Shown piece by piece: positions 45,597 through 54,882 of a stretch of 64,000 bases of DNA. The number at the start of each line of letters is the position of its first letter. The stretch's first letter is position 1. Source of the DNA: Sulfitobacter indolifex. GTDB lineage: Bacteria; Pseudomonadota; Alphaproteobacteria; Rhodobacterales; Rhodobacteraceae. The notes beneath the pieces were generated by a model that worked only from the letters and a program-made list of their open reading frames with translations, was not told where the DNA came from and ran no database searches. The stretch is from contig NZ_CP084951.1 in NCBI RefSeq assembly GCF_022788655.1, positions 3,100,001 through 3,164,000 on the forward strand, written 5' to 3'. The translations under genes and the position numbers were made by a program.

Positions 45597-46532
45597 TCAG
45601 CGGCGTATCGCCAGCCGCGCCGCCAACCACGAGACCAGCATAAGCGCGAAATCCACCGGCAACCATGTGCGCAACGCTGCCGCGTCATCCATCGAGAAGG
45701 GCGTAAGATAAAGCGCCAGCCCCGAAAGGTCATCCGGCAGAGAGACAATGAGAATGGCCGAGACATTGTTCCAAAGATGCACCGCGATGGCAGGGCCAAG
45801 CGAGCCGGACCGCGCTGTGAGGTCCGCCATCAATATGCCAAACACCCCCGCCCAAAGCGCAACCATCAGCGCATTCTCCCCCGCCTCGGCAGGCAGGTAG
45901 TGACCAAGCGCGAAGAGCGCCGAGGGCAGCACCATCCAAATGAGCGGAGACTTAAACCGCGCCGCCAGTTGTTGCTGCACATAGCCGCGAAAAACGATCT
46001 CTTCGGCGCTGACTTGCACCAGCACGGCCAGCAACGACAGCGGCAAGAGCAGCAGCCAGCGGTTCAGGGGAAGGTTTGGCGTCAGTTCACCGCCCATGTC
46101 CCATGGCGGCAGGATCAGAAGCACCGCCCCAAGGGCCAGCATGGCGATAGACACCGCGCGAAAACTTGGCCAAAGCCGCCCCGGCACGCCCAATAGGCGG
46201 CTCGCATTGCGCCGATGCACCACCCGCACGGTCACACCAACGGCCATCGCCATGGTCCCAAAGCTGAACAGCAACAGATACATGGCCTGCGGCGTGGCGC
46301 CTTTGAGCAGGTTGCCATGCAGCGACGTGGCTCCCGGCCCCGCGAAGGCATAGACCGTCTGAAAGTAAAACTCGTTCAGCGCGACATAGGCCACCACCGC
46401 CACGAACAACCCCAAGAAAAACCGCCAAAGCGCCGAGGACGGGCGCGCAGGCGCGACAAAGGCCGCATGGGCGCTGTAATCGGGCCGCCACTTCATGAGC
46501 GGCGCAGGTCGGATCGGGGATGGTTCTTGCAC
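45597..46532 (-). CDS. CPBP-family intramembrane glutamic endopeptidase
   Basis: A 311-residue membrane protein of the CAAX protease/bacteriocin-processing (Abi) family, with about eight hydrophobic segments. The catalytic motif 1 EEIVFRGYV (about residue 190) carries the paired glutamates and arginine; motif 2, FALGHYL, gives the histidine; motif 3 is HLWNN near residue 265. Bacterial members have roles from bacteriocin immunity to membrane protein processing; the substrate here is unknown. The start may be 46532 or, after the short proline-rich lead, 46496. Same strand as accD, 56 bases upstream of it. Confidence 0.85.
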   Translation of the reverse strand: MQEPSPIRPAPLMKWRPDYSAHAAFVAPARPSSALWRFFLGLFVAVVAYVALNEFYFQTVYAFAGPGATSLHGNLLKGATPQAMYLLLFSFGTMAMAVGVTVRVVHRRNASRLLGVPGRLWPSFRAVSIAMLALGAVLLILPPWDMGGELTPNLPLNRWLLLLPLSLLAVLVQVSAEEIVFRGYVQQQLAARFKSPLIWMVLPSALFALGHYLPAEAGENALMVALWAGVFGILMADLTARSGSLGPAIAVHLWNNVSAILIVSLPDDLSGLALYLTPFSMDDAAALRTWLPVDFALMLVSWLAARLAIRR

Positions 46533-46706
46533 ATCATATGCCGGGCTTTCACGCTTGCGTGCGGGTCTAAACGACCGCGCCAGAAGGTCAGAACCTATGC
46601 CCTAACACGCTGCGATACAACAGTTCCCCCGCCTCATACGCGCCAAAGCCTTGCAGCACCGCCCCTGCCCCTCTATTCCGTTCAAGACGTTTCAAGGAGC
46701 CCACCG

Positions 46707-48473
46707 ATGTCCACCACCCCACGCTTCGACAAATCCCGGCTGCCCAGCCGCCACGTGACCGAAGGCCCGGCCCGCGCGCCGCATCGGTCTTACTACTATG
46801 CCATGGGCATGACCGAGCAAGAGATTCACCAGCCGCTGGTGGGCGTCGCCACCTGCTGGAACGAAGCAGCGCCCTGCAACATCGCGCTGAGCCGTCAGGC
46901 GCAGGCCGTGAAGATCGGTGTGCATTCCGAACAGGGCACGCCGCGCGAGTTTACCACGATCACCGTCACCGATGGTATCGCGATGGGCCACGAGGGCATG
47001 CGCTCCTCGCTCGCGTCGCGCGAAGCGATTGCCGACACGGTTGAGCTGACCATGCGCGGCCACTGCTATGACGCCATCGTGGGCCTCGCGGGCTGCGACA
47101 AATCTCTGCCGGGGATGATGATGGCGATGCTGCGGTTGAACGTGCCGTCGGTCTTCCTCTATGGCGGGTCAATCCTGCCGGGCAAAGCACCTGCCGGGGC
47201 CGATGTGCCCGAGGATTTCGCCAGCCGCGATCTGACCGTGCAGGACATGTTCGAAGCGGTGGGCCGGTTCCAGAACGGCACCATGTCGCAAGCAGCCCTC
47301 GACGTGCTTGAGCGCGTGGCTTGCCCATCGGCGGGCGCTTGTGGCGGCCAGTTCACCGCCAATACAATGGCCTGCGTCTCCGAGGCGATCGGCCTCGCGC
47401 TGCCCAACTCGTCCGGCATGCCCGCGCCCTATGAGAGCCGCGACGCCTATGCCGAGGCCTCTGGCGCGGCGGTGATGAACCTGATCGAAAAGAACATCCG
47501 CGCCCGCGACATCTGCACCCGCGAAGCCTTTGAAAACGCAGCGCGCATCGTGGCCTGCACCGGCGGCTCGACCAACGCGGGCCTGCACCTGCCCGCCATG
47601 GCGCATGAAGCCGGGATCGAGTTCTACCTCGAAGACGTTTGCGAAATCTTCCGCGACACACCCTATTTCGTCGATATGAAACCGGGCGGCGCTTATGTGG
47701 CCAAAGATCTTTACGATGCGGGCGGCGTGCCGGTGGTGATGAATGAGTTGCGCAAAGCGGGCCTCATTCACGAAGACTGCATGACTGCCACCGGCTACTC
47801 CATGGGCGAAGTGCTCGATCAGGTTACCCGCGAAGCAGACGGCAAGGTGATCCACTCGGTCGCCAATCCGATCAGCAAGACCGGCGGTGTCGTGGGCCTC
47901 AAAGGCAACCTCGCCCCCGAAGGTGCCATCGTGAAAATCGCGGGCATGTCTGACGAAGACATCGTCTTCACCGGCCCGGCACTGGTGTTCGAATGTGAGC
48001 AAGACGCTTTCGAAGCCGTGCAAAACCGCGCCTATTCCGAAGGCGACGTTTTCGTCATCCGCAACGAAGGCCCCGCAGGCGGCCCCGGCATGCGCGAGAT
48101 GCTGGCCACCACCGCCGCGCTTTCGGGTCAAGGCATGGGCAAGAAGGTGGCGCTGATCACCGATGGCCGCTTCTCGGGTGCGACACGTGGCTTCTGTGTG
48201 GGTCACGTTGGCCCCGAAGCGGCGCATGGCGGACCGATTGCGCTGCTGAAAAACGGCGACATGATCACCCTTGATGCGATCAAAGGTTCCATCAGCGTCG
48301 ACCTGAGCGATGATGAGCTTGCCGAGCGCCGCAAGGGCTGGGCTGGCCCGCGTGCCACAAACTACCAAAGCGGCGCGCTGTGGAAATACGCCAAACTTGT
48401 CGGCCCTACCTACCTTGGTGCCGTGACACATCCGGGCGCTCAGGCCGAGACCCATGATTACATGGACCTCTAA
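46707..48473 (+). CDS. ilvD: Dihydroxy-acid dehydratase
   Basis: A 588-residue iron-sulfur enzyme of valine, isoleucine and leucine synthesis, dehydrating 2,3-dihydroxy-acids to 2-oxo acids. Cysteines for the cluster are in [22 protein letters not shown] and [30 protein letters not shown] and [20 protein letters not shown] are the late signatures. AAGGAG lies seven bases before the ATG at 46707. Related phosphogluconate and sugar-acid dehydratases share these motifs, but the length and the [15 protein letters not shown] region favour IlvD. The lipoprotein gene starts within its last 20 bases. Confidence 0.94.
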   Translation: MSTTPRFDKSRLPSRHVTEGPARAPHRSYYYAMGMTEQEIHQPLVGVATCWNEAAPCNIALSRQAQAVKIGVHSEQGTPREFTTITVTDGIAMGHEGMRSSLASREAIADTVELTMRGHCYDAIVGLAGCDKSLPGMMMAMLRLNVPSVFLYGGSILPGKAPAGADVPEDFASRDLTVQDMFEAVGRFQNGTMSQAALDVLERVACPSAGACGGQFTANTMACVSEAIGLALPNSSGMPAPYESRDAYAEASGAAVMNLIEKNIRARDICTREAFENAARIVACTGGSTNAGLHLPAMAHEAGIEFYLEDVCEIFRDTPYFVDMKPGGAYVAKDLYDAGGVPVVMNELRKAGLIHEDCMTATGYSMGEVLDQVTREADGKVIHSVANPISKTGGVVGLKGNLAPEGAIVKIAGMSDEDIVFTGPALVFECEQDAFEAVQNRAYSEGDVFVIRNEGPAGGPGMREMLATTAALSGQGMGKKVALITDGRFSGATRGFCVGHVGPEAAHGGPIALLKNGDMITLDAIKGSISVDLSDDELAERRKGWAGPRATNYQSGALWKYAKLVGPTYLGAVTHPGAQAETHDYMDL

Positions 48474-49050
48474 AAGCCCCTTTGCGGCGCTTGCGTTGCT
48501 GACCCTGTCCGCCTGTGAGGGCGGTCAGGGTTTTTCCCGTGGCGGCAGCCCCGTGGCGGAAGAGAAACCTTTGCGCCAAGCCATCCTTGCCGATGGGGCG
48601 GTGCAGGTGGTTCCCCCGCAAGGTTATTGCATCGATCCCAAAAGCCTGAAAAGCCGTTTCGCCCTGATGGCCCGCTGCGACGCGCTTGGATTGCCCGATG
48701 TCGTGACCGCCGCGCCTTTGGGCATACTGACCCTCGCGTTGCTCAAAGCCGAACCCGGCGCGCCCCTGCCGACGCCGCAGCAAGTGGCCAAAGCCGCTGG
48801 TTTGACGCAGGTCCAAGAGACTAGCAGCCCCGATGGGGCAACGATTTTCGTCGCGCAAGGGCCGGTGCCCGCCGAAGGCATGTCAGGCCGCCACTGGCGC
48901 GGCACAGCGCGGATCGGCGGCCACATCGCCAGCGTCACCCTTTACGGCGCGCCGAAAAGCCGCGCAGTTTCGGAAGAGGGGCGCGAATTGGTGGCTGATT
49001 TGATCCAGCAAAGCCGCGCCAAAAGCGACGGCCTTAGCGCCGGTTCCTGA
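48454..49050 (+). CDS. Hypothetical lipoprotein
   Basis: A 198-residue exported protein with a lipoprotein signal: [12 protein letters not shown] ends in the acylated cysteine at residue 21. No named domain is recognised. The mature part contains [15 protein letters not shown] and LMARCDALG, with cysteines that may pair, and a C-terminal segment [15 protein letters not shown] typical of a beta-rich fold. The ATG lies inside ilvD and overlaps its end by 20 bases, so translation may be coupled. The frame is long, has the base composition of its neighbours and no rival on the other strand. Confidence 0.75.
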   Translation: MITWTSKSPFAALALLTLSACEGGQGFSRGGSPVAEEKPLRQAILADGAVQVVPPQGYCIDPKSLKSRFALMARCDALGLPDVVTAAPLGILTLALLKAEPGAPLPTPQQVAKAAGLTQVQETSSPDGATIFVAQGPVPAEGMSGRHWRGTARIGGHIASVTLYGAPKSRAVSEEGRELVADLIQQSRAKSDGLSAGS

Positions 49051-49168
49051 CCGCCCTGTTGTTTCCAATTTGGCAACACTGCCCGCCCCCGGAAACAATC
49101 GCCGGGCTATTTATTTGAACGAAACCTTTGCCTTGCATAGACTGCGGGAAAACGAGAGGCGCAGGTCT

Positions 49169-49942
49169 ATGATCAACTTCCGCAGCGGCTATCTGGAAGG
49201 CAGGCTCTATGCCCGCGCGCTGCACCGTTGGGCACAGGTTGCGCGCAAAGCGGCGACGGCTGACCTTGCCACACTGCGCCGCCAACGCAACCGCGCGCGC
49301 CTACTGCGCGCGCATCTGGACCGGCTGATTCATCGCGCCGACGGGCGATTGGCGCTGCCCGTGATCGGCGCCACTGGCTTTCCCAAACCCCATAACGCCG
49401 ATTGGGCATGGCGGCCCGAACTTTGGCGCGGGCCATTGCCCACGCCGGGCATCTCGGCGGTCGAAACCAAGTCGATGCTGGGCGGAGAAGTGACCCTTTT
49501 CCACGACTGCGACCAGTCGGAACTGACCCTGCGCCAATTGCGCAACCGGCGCGAAGCTGACCTCGCACCCTATGGGCTGCAACTCGACGTGTTCAAATTC
49601 GACGGGTCATTCCTATCGCTGGTGATCAATCTGCCCGATGATGCTGTTACCGGGCTGAAACGCCGCCATGTGATCCGCATGGATACAATCGTGCAACTGG
49701 AACACCCGCTTGAGCTTTTTGCCCGGCTCAACATCCGCCACGGCCCCAATACCGAACAGATTGTCCGCGAACTGCCCGCCGACAATGAGAGCATCAGCAT
49801 TGAGTTTGATCTCGCCTATACCAACCTCAACGAAAAACGGATCGAAGCGGCGTGGATTGACCTGATCTTTGAGGGGCCGGATATGAACCAAGTCGTTCTA
49901 CGCGACCTCACCTTCTCTCGCCGTCCCCGTGCCCAGATTTAG
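49169..49942 (+). CDS. Conserved hypothetical protein (DUF6478-like)
   Basis: A 257-residue soluble protein that resembles the Rhodobacterales group annotated DUF6478; identification is tentative. It starts with a basic helix (RLYARALHRWAQVARK, LRRQRNRARLLRAHLDRL), then has a tryptophan-rich segment (DWAWRPELWRGPLPTPG), and a beta-rich C-terminal half (FHDCDQSELTLRQLRNRR, FKFDGSFLSLVINLPDDAV). No signal or membrane segment. ATG at 49169 has a G-rich ribosome site (GCAGGT). The next gene follows after nine bases, so the two are probably cotranscribed and may act together. Confidence 0.7.
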   Translation: MINFRSGYLEGRLYARALHRWAQVARKAATADLATLRRQRNRARLLRAHLDRLIHRADGRLALPVIGATGFPKPHNADWAWRPELWRGPLPTPGISAVETKSMLGGEVTLFHDCDQSELTLRQLRNRREADLAPYGLQLDVFKFDGSFLSLVINLPDDAVTGLKRRHVIRMDTIVQLEHPLELFARLNIRHGPNTEQIVRELPADNESISIEFDLAYTNLNEKRIEAAWIDLIFEGPDMNQVVLRDLTFSRRPRAQI

Positions 49943-49951
49943 GATCCTGCG

Positions 49952-50326
49952 ATGAGCCATTTCGTACTGACCAAGACCGTGCTGCGCCAGGGCGTCTGGC
50001 ATGGCGTACTCACCGCCAAAGACGGGGCCGAAGCCCCTCAGATTACCGTATCACACCAAGGCACTGAACTCACTGAGGTGACGTTAACCGCTGCTGAGGC
50101 GGCGGGCGAATGGCATCTCTCGATCCCCATCCCGGCAGAGGTGATCGCCGATGGGGTGCAAACGCTGCTTATCACTGAACAGACCAGCGGCGCGCAACTG
50201 GGGCATGTAACCCTGATGGCGGATGAGGCGCTTGGCGACGACATCCGCGCTGAGATGGATCTGCTGCGCGCCGAGCTCGACATGCTGAAACGTGCATTCC
50301 GTCGCCATTGCCGCGAAACGGCGTGA
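49952..50326 (+). CDS. Conserved hypothetical protein, 124 aa
   Basis: I do not recognise a named domain. The 124-residue protein has a beta-rich N-terminal part (residues about 1-85: LRQGVWHGVLTAKDGAEAPQ, GEWHLSIPIPAEVIADGVQT) and a C-terminal amphipathic helix, MDLLRAELDMLKRAFRRH, which could form a coiled coil or contact a partner. AGGA lies seven bases before the ATG, nine bases after the preceding gene's stop. The order of these two genes suggests joint function. A terminator-like inverted repeat follows. Confidence 0.7.
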   Translation: MSHFVLTKTVLRQGVWHGVLTAKDGAEAPQITVSHQGTELTEVTLTAAEAAGEWHLSIPIPAEVIADGVQTLLITEQTSGAQLGHVTLMADEALGDDIRAEMDLLRAELDMLKRAFRRHCRETA

Positions 50327-50371
50327 AACCTACAGGCCGCGCTCCACGACATTAAGGACATCAACAAACAA

Positions 50372-50401
50372 AAAGGGCCCGCTGTCACCAGCGGGGCCTT
50401 T
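50372..50401. terminator. Bidirectional terminator between the 124-aa gene and ctpA
   Basis: AAAGGGCCCGCTG (50372-50384) pairs with CAGCGGGGCCTTT (50389-50401) with a single mismatch and a four-base loop. Both arms end in A/T runs, giving a T tract on either strand, as fits two convergent transcripts. Confidence 0.82.
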
Positions 50402-50421
50402 CGCATTTTGTCTTGAGAGAT

Positions 50422-51759
50422 TTACTTGTTCGGACCCAAAGCCGACAGACCCTTGAGGATATCGATGGCATAGGCCAGTTGATAATCCTCTTCGCGCAGT
50501 TCAGCTGCAATGCGGGCCTTTTCGCGGTCTTCTTCGATCTGTTTGATCTGGTCGTCGGTCAAGCTGTCATTGTTCAACCGCCCACGCAGATCGGCTTCTG
50601 AGCGCAGGGGACGTGCCGACAATGCCTCGTCTTCCTCAGCCTCAGGTGCCGCAGGGGGCTGGGCCACGACGATGTCAGGCGACACGCCAAGCGCTTGGAT
50701 TGAGCGGCCCGAGGGCGTGTAATACCGCGCCGTGGTCAGGCGCATGGCCCCGTCTCCGCGCAGCGGCATGACCGTCTGGACCGAGCCTTTGCCAAAGCTT
50801 TTGGTACCGATGACAATCGCGCGGCGGTGGTCTTGCAACGCACCGGCAACGATTTCCGAAGCCGAGGCCGAGCCGCCGTTGATCAGCACCACGATCGGTT
50901 TGCCCATGGCCAGATCACCCGGCGTGGCGTTCACACGGTCGCCATCTTCGATGTCGCGGCCACGGGTGCTGACGATCTCCCCTTCCTCAAGGAAGGCGTC
51001 CGACACGGCAATCGCCTGATTAAGCAAGCCACCGGGGTTGTTGCGCATGTCGATCACGATGCCGTTGATCCCATCGATCCCACCGGCGTCTTCGATCTGC
51101 TGCTCCAGCCCCTCTTTCATCTTGGGATAGGTCTGCTCGTTAAAGGTGGTCAGACGCAGCACGGCGGTTTGACCCACGGTGCGGGCGCGCACGGCGGTGA
51201 GCTGGATGGTATCGCGCACGATGGACACATCAAAGGGCTCAGGCTCGCCTTCGCGGACTACGGTGATGATGATCTCAGACCCAACCGGTCCGCGCATCAT
51301 CTCAACCGCGTCATCAAGGCCAAGGCCCAGCAGGCTTTCGCCATCAACGTGGGTAATGAAATCACCGGCCTCAATCCCTGCTTCGGCGGCAGGTGTTTCG
51401 TCGATGGGCGAGACAACTTTGACGAAGCCCTCTTCTTGGGTGACCTCTATGCCCAGACCGCCAAATTCGCCGCGCGTCTGCTCGCGCATCTTCTCGGCGT
51501 CTTTGGGCGACAGGTAGGACGAATGCGGGTCAAGCGAGGTCAACATGCCGTTGATCGCGGCTTCGATCAGGTCACCGGGCTCGACATCTTCGACATATTG
51601 CGCGCGGATGCGTTCGAAAATATCGCCAAAGAGATCAAGCTGCTCGTAAACATTTGTGGTCTTCTCGGCCTCTTGCGCCAACAGGGGTCCGGCGATCTGT
51701 GTGGTTGCCACCACCCCCGCGACCGTGCCTGCAACGGCTGCCATCACGAATTTCTTCAT
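50422..51759 (-). CDS. ctpA: C-terminal processing peptidase (S41)
   Basis: A 445-residue periplasmic serine protease of the CtpA/Prc group, which trims C-termini of exported proteins and cell-wall enzymes. An N-terminal signal or anchor (MKKFVMAAVAGTVAGVVATT) is followed by a PDZ domain near residues 95-170 (GGLGIEVTQEEGFVKVVSPI; AGIEAGDFITHVDGESLLG). The serine of the catalytic pair is in NGGSASASEIVAGAL and the lysine in GTKSFGKGSVQT. RPAEDEALSAR-type acidic tail and a helix end the protein. It is the third gene of gpmI-envC-ctpA; both lie three or fewer bases apart or overlap. Confidence 0.94.
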   Translation of the reverse strand: MKKFVMAAVAGTVAGVVATTQIAGPLLAQEAEKTTNVYEQLDLFGDIFERIRAQYVEDVEPGDLIEAAINGMLTSLDPHSSYLSPKDAEKMREQTRGEFGGLGIEVTQEEGFVKVVSPIDETPAAEAGIEAGDFITHVDGESLLGLGLDDAVEMMRGPVGSEIIITVVREGEPEPFDVSIVRDTIQLTAVRARTVGQTAVLRLTTFNEQTYPKMKEGLEQQIEDAGGIDGINGIVIDMRNNPGGLLNQAIAVSDAFLEEGEIVSTRGRDIEDGDRVNATPGDLAMGKPIVVLINGGSASASEIVAGALQDHRRAIVIGTKSFGKGSVQTVMPLRGDGAMRLTTARYYTPSGRSIQALGVSPDIVVAQPPAAPEAEEDEALSARPLRSEADLRGRLNNDSLTDDQIKQIEEDREKARIAAELREEDYQLAYAIDILKGLSALGPNK

Positions 51760-51762
51760 CTG

Positions 51763-52899
51763 CTATCCATCCTTGTCGGTGCGGAACCAGTCTGCCGGAT
51801 CCTGAGGTGTGTTGTCTTGCCTGACTTCTATATAGAGCGTTTCTGTCCGGTCAGTGCTAGTGCCTTCACCATTTGGTGACATGGCAGAACTTGTGCCGCT
51901 TTCTGGGCCGCCCATCAACCCGATGGGCGTGCCACCGGCAATCACCTGCCCGGCTTGTCCGTAAACGATATCCAACCCGGCCAGCACAAAAAGCGTATCA
52001 ACCTGCGGCTCAAGGATCACGACATTGCCCAGATCCAGCAGCGGACCAACATAGCGGATCGTCGCCGCGGCAGGGCTGGTGACAATGGCGCGGGGGCGGG
52101 TGGCAAGGATCATACCGGGCCGGGTGACCCCAGCCGAATCCGTCTCTCCCGCCTTGCGCAGCACCAAGCCCTGTGCAGGCAAAGGCAATTCGCCCACCTG
52201 CCCCTCAAGGTTCACAGGGGCGGGCTCCTCCGTTCCGGTGGTAATTTGCGACAGACCGCTGGCAAAGCCCTCAAGCGTTTCGGTCGAAGCGATGAGAATC
52301 GCGGTCCGCACCGGGTCCTCGGTAAAGCGTGTGGGCAAATCGGTGCGGTTTGCCATGGCTTGATTAAGCGCGGTCCGGGCGCCTTGCACTTCCGTCAACC
52401 CTTGCTGCAAACGCTGCGCCGCATCCGTTTGCAGCGCCCGCAGGGTTTTGATGTCTTCGTAGTCTTGGCGGAGCGCATCGGCGCGGGCGTTAAGCGCGGG
52501 CGTCAGCTCGGCCAGCAGCATCCCGGCGCGGGCGGTGCCCATGGGCCCGTCGGGGTGGAGCAGCACCACCGGCGAGGGATCACCGCCGATGCTTTGCAAG
52601 ACGCCCAGAAACTGTGCCACCTCGCCTTCGCGTGCCTGCAGCTTGCGGCTGAGTTGCGCCTCGTTGATCGCCGCCTGCCGCAACCCCGCGCGCATCGCCG
52701 CCAACCCGGCTTCGAAGGCTTGAATGGTCTCGGTCAACGCCTGCACCCGGTCGCGTGCGCCATCGGCTTGATCAAGCTTGGCCGACGCCGTCTCAAGCGC
52801 TGCCGAGGCGGCGCGCGCCTCAGCGGCGGCCTCTTCTGCCTGAGCGTGGGCCATCAGGGGCAAACAGGCGAATAAAACAGCCGCGGCGAAATGCTTCAT
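51763..52899 (-). CDS. envC: EnvC-like murein hydrolase activator (degenerate LytM domain)
   Basis: A 378-residue periplasmic protein. A signal peptide (MKHFAAAVLFACLPLMAHAQ) precedes a long coiled coil, about residues 20-190, rich in alanine and glutamine, and a C-terminal LytM/M23 domain from about residue 250 (RPGMILATRPRAIVTSPAAA; GNVVILEPQVDTLFVLAGLD; GQVIAGGTPIGLMGG). The histidines that bind zinc in active M23 peptidases are absent, as in EnvC of E. coli, which activates amidases during cell division rather than cutting itself. Order gpmI-envC-ctpA is familiar in alphaproteobacteria. A start overlap with gpmI supports coupling. Confidence 0.87.
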   Translation of the reverse strand: MKHFAAAVLFACLPLMAHAQAEEAAAEARAASAALETASAKLDQADGARDRVQALTETIQAFEAGLAAMRAGLRQAAINEAQLSRKLQAREGEVAQFLGVLQSIGGDPSPVVLLHPDGPMGTARAGMLLAELTPALNARADALRQDYEDIKTLRALQTDAAQRLQQGLTEVQGARTALNQAMANRTDLPTRFTEDPVRTAILIASTETLEGFASGLSQITTGTEEPAPVNLEGQVGELPLPAQGLVLRKAGETDSAGVTRPGMILATRPRAIVTSPAAATIRYVGPLLDLGNVVILEPQVDTLFVLAGLDIVYGQAGQVIAGGTPIGLMGGPESGTSSAMSPNGEGTSTDRTETLYIEVRQDNTPQDPADWFRTDKDG

Positions 52900-54413
52900 G
52901 TCAGCAGGCTTTTCCCGGTCATTTCATTGGGCTGCGGCAGGCCCATCAGATGCAATATCGTTGGCGCAAGATCGGCCAGCCGCCCGTCACGCAAGGCGGC
53001 CCCTTCGGGCGCACCCACCACCACCACTGGCACGGGGTTAAGCGTATGCGCCGTATGCGCGCCGCCGGTTTCAGGGTCGATCATCATCTCGCAATTGCCG
53101 TGGTCCGCGGTGACAATCATTGCGCCGCCTGCTTTCTCCAGCGCTGTCAGCACCCGGCCCAGCCCCGCGTCCACCGACTCGCAGGCCGCGATGGCAGCAT
53201 TCAGATCGCCGGTATGGCCGACCATATCGGGGTTGGCATAGTTCACCACGATCAGGTCATAGCCCGCCTCGATCGCCTGCACGAATTGGTCGGTCACCTC
53301 GACCGAGGACATCTCAGGCTGCAAGTCATAGGTCGCGACATCAGGCGATTTTGGCATGTTGCGGTCCTCGCCCTTCGCCGGGATTTCCACCCCGCCATTT
53401 AGGAAGAAGGTCACATGTGGATACTTTTCGGTCTCAGCCAGCCGGAACTGCCGTAGCCCATGCTGCGCCACCCAATCGCCCAATGTGTTTACGATATCGG
53501 GCTTGGGATACATCGTGGTCATATAGGCGGCGTGATCCTTGGAATATTCCGCCATGCCCATCAACGCCGCCCATTCGGGGCGCGGGCCAGTGTCATAGGC
53601 GTCAAACCCCGGCGCGCCGAGGGCGGCCATAATCTCCCGCGCACGGTCAGCGCGGAAGTTGAGGCAGAAAAGCCCGTCGCCCGAGACTGCACCTTTGTAA
53701 CCATCGATAACCGTTGCGGCGATAAACTCGTCCGTTTCGCCTCGGTCGTAGGCCGATTGCACCGCCGCACGGGCGTTGGGCGCTGAACCGCCCTCCCCGC
53801 GCAGGATCGCGGCTGAAGCCTTGCCCACCCGATCCCATCGGTTGTCGCGGTCTAAGGCAAAATAGCGCCCTGTGACAGTGACGATGCGCACACCCTCTGG
53901 CAGCACCTCTTCCAACGCTGCAAAATAGCCAAGCGCCGACGAGGGCGCCACATCGCGCCCATCGGTCACCGCATGGATTACCACAGGCACCCCTGCCGCA
54001 TCCAAGGCACGCGCCGCGGCGATCATATGGCTCAGATGCCCATGCACCCCACCGTCCGAGACGACGCCCATCAGATGCGCGGTGCCACCCGTCTCTTGCA
54101 GCTTCGCGATAAACGCGCGCAGCCGCGCATTCTCAGCAAAGCTGCCTTCCTCAATGGCCAGATCAATCTGGCCCAGGTCCATCGCAACCACCCGGCCCGC
54201 GCCGATATTGGTATGACCGACCTCGGAATTGCCCATCTGCCCGCGCGGCAGGCCAACGTCAGGGCCATGGGTGATCAGCTGGGCGCTTGGCCCCGCCTGC
54301 ATGATCCGATCAAAATTCGGCGTCTTCGCAAGCAAGGGCGCGTTGCCCTCCGGCACCTCGCTGAGACCCCAGCCGTCAAGAATGCACAATACGACAGGTT
54401 TGGGGGCGCTCAT
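52896..54413 (-). CDS. gpmI: 2,3-bisphosphoglycerate-independent phosphoglycerate mutase
   Basis: A 505-residue manganese enzyme of glycolysis interconverting 3- and 2-phosphoglycerate. CILDGWGLSE carries the first metal-binding aspartate; the phosphorylated serine is in QMGNSEVGHTNIGAGRVV. HAVTDGRDVAP, NFRADRAREIM, NYANPDMVGHTGD and TADHGNCEMM are further family and metal motifs. The ATG at 54413 (MSAPKPVVLC) begins at the normal point; an in-frame GTG lies 24 bases earlier. It overlaps envC by four bases and heads the gpmI-envC-ctpA set. Confidence 0.95.
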   Translation of the reverse strand: MSAPKPVVLCILDGWGLSEVPEGNAPLLAKTPNFDRIMQAGPSAQLITHGPDVGLPRGQMGNSEVGHTNIGAGRVVAMDLGQIDLAIEEGSFAENARLRAFIAKLQETGGTAHLMGVVSDGGVHGHLSHMIAAARALDAAGVPVVIHAVTDGRDVAPSSALGYFAALEEVLPEGVRIVTVTGRYFALDRDNRWDRVGKASAAILRGEGGSAPNARAAVQSAYDRGETDEFIAATVIDGYKGAVSGDGLFCLNFRADRAREIMAALGAPGFDAYDTGPRPEWAALMGMAEYSKDHAAYMTTMYPKPDIVNTLGDWVAQHGLRQFRLAETEKYPHVTFFLNGGVEIPAKGEDRNMPKSPDVATYDLQPEMSSVEVTDQFVQAIEAGYDLIVVNYANPDMVGHTGDLNAAIAACESVDAGLGRVLTALEKAGGAMIVTADHGNCEMMIDPETGGAHTAHTLNPVPVVVVGAPEGAALRDGRLADLAPTILHLMGLPQPNEMTGKSLLT

Positions 54414-54579
54414 CAGACTGCTTGCTCCGGTTGTCACTGGTTAGCGCCTTTTACCCCTTGTAGGCTGGCACTTGAACCACTTTGTGCACAAGCCCCCCAT
54501 TCCCGCGCAGAGCCCTTGCCCCGCGCGCCCGCTTTGGTCATAACGAGTGGCAACTTTCGCCTGATCCAAGGACCCGCAC

Positions 54580-54759
54580 ATGACCCTTCCAGCGCCCGAA
54601 ACCCGCATCGTAAACACCTGGCGTGTGGCCTGTGACGGCAGCGAAGGCGCGCTTGGTCATCCGCGCGTCTGGCTGCAAATCCCCCAAGACCGCGGCTGGG
54701 TCGAATGCGGCTATTGCGATTGCAAATTCGTGCACACGGATTTCGAAGGCAAAGTCTGA
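54580..54759 (+). CDS. CHCC-type zinc-finger protein (NDUFS6-like)
   Basis: A 59-residue zf-CHCC protein, homologous to the zinc-binding subunit NDUFS6 that takes part in assembly of mitochondrial complex I; alphaproteobacteria keep a free-standing form. The zinc ligands are seen as cysteine in RVACDG, histidine in GHPRVWL, and the cysteines of [12 protein letters not shown]. The ATG at 54580 follows AAGGACCCGCAC. It lies 123 bases before polA on the same strand. The protein is short but complete and ends in the usual acidic-glycine tail. Confidence comes from the fully conserved CHCC spacing. Confidence 0.88.
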   Translation: MTLPAPETRIVNTWRVACDGSEGALGHPRVWLQIPQDRGWVECGYCDCKFVHTDFEGKV

Positions 54760-54882
54760 GCCTTCCCGACCTATACCTGAACACCTGAACCGACGGCACG
54801 AACCTGCCCGCGCGGCGCATTGGCGTCTGGTCGCGGGCCATGCTACGTGGCAAAAGGGTCGCCAATCCAGCGGAGCATTCAT

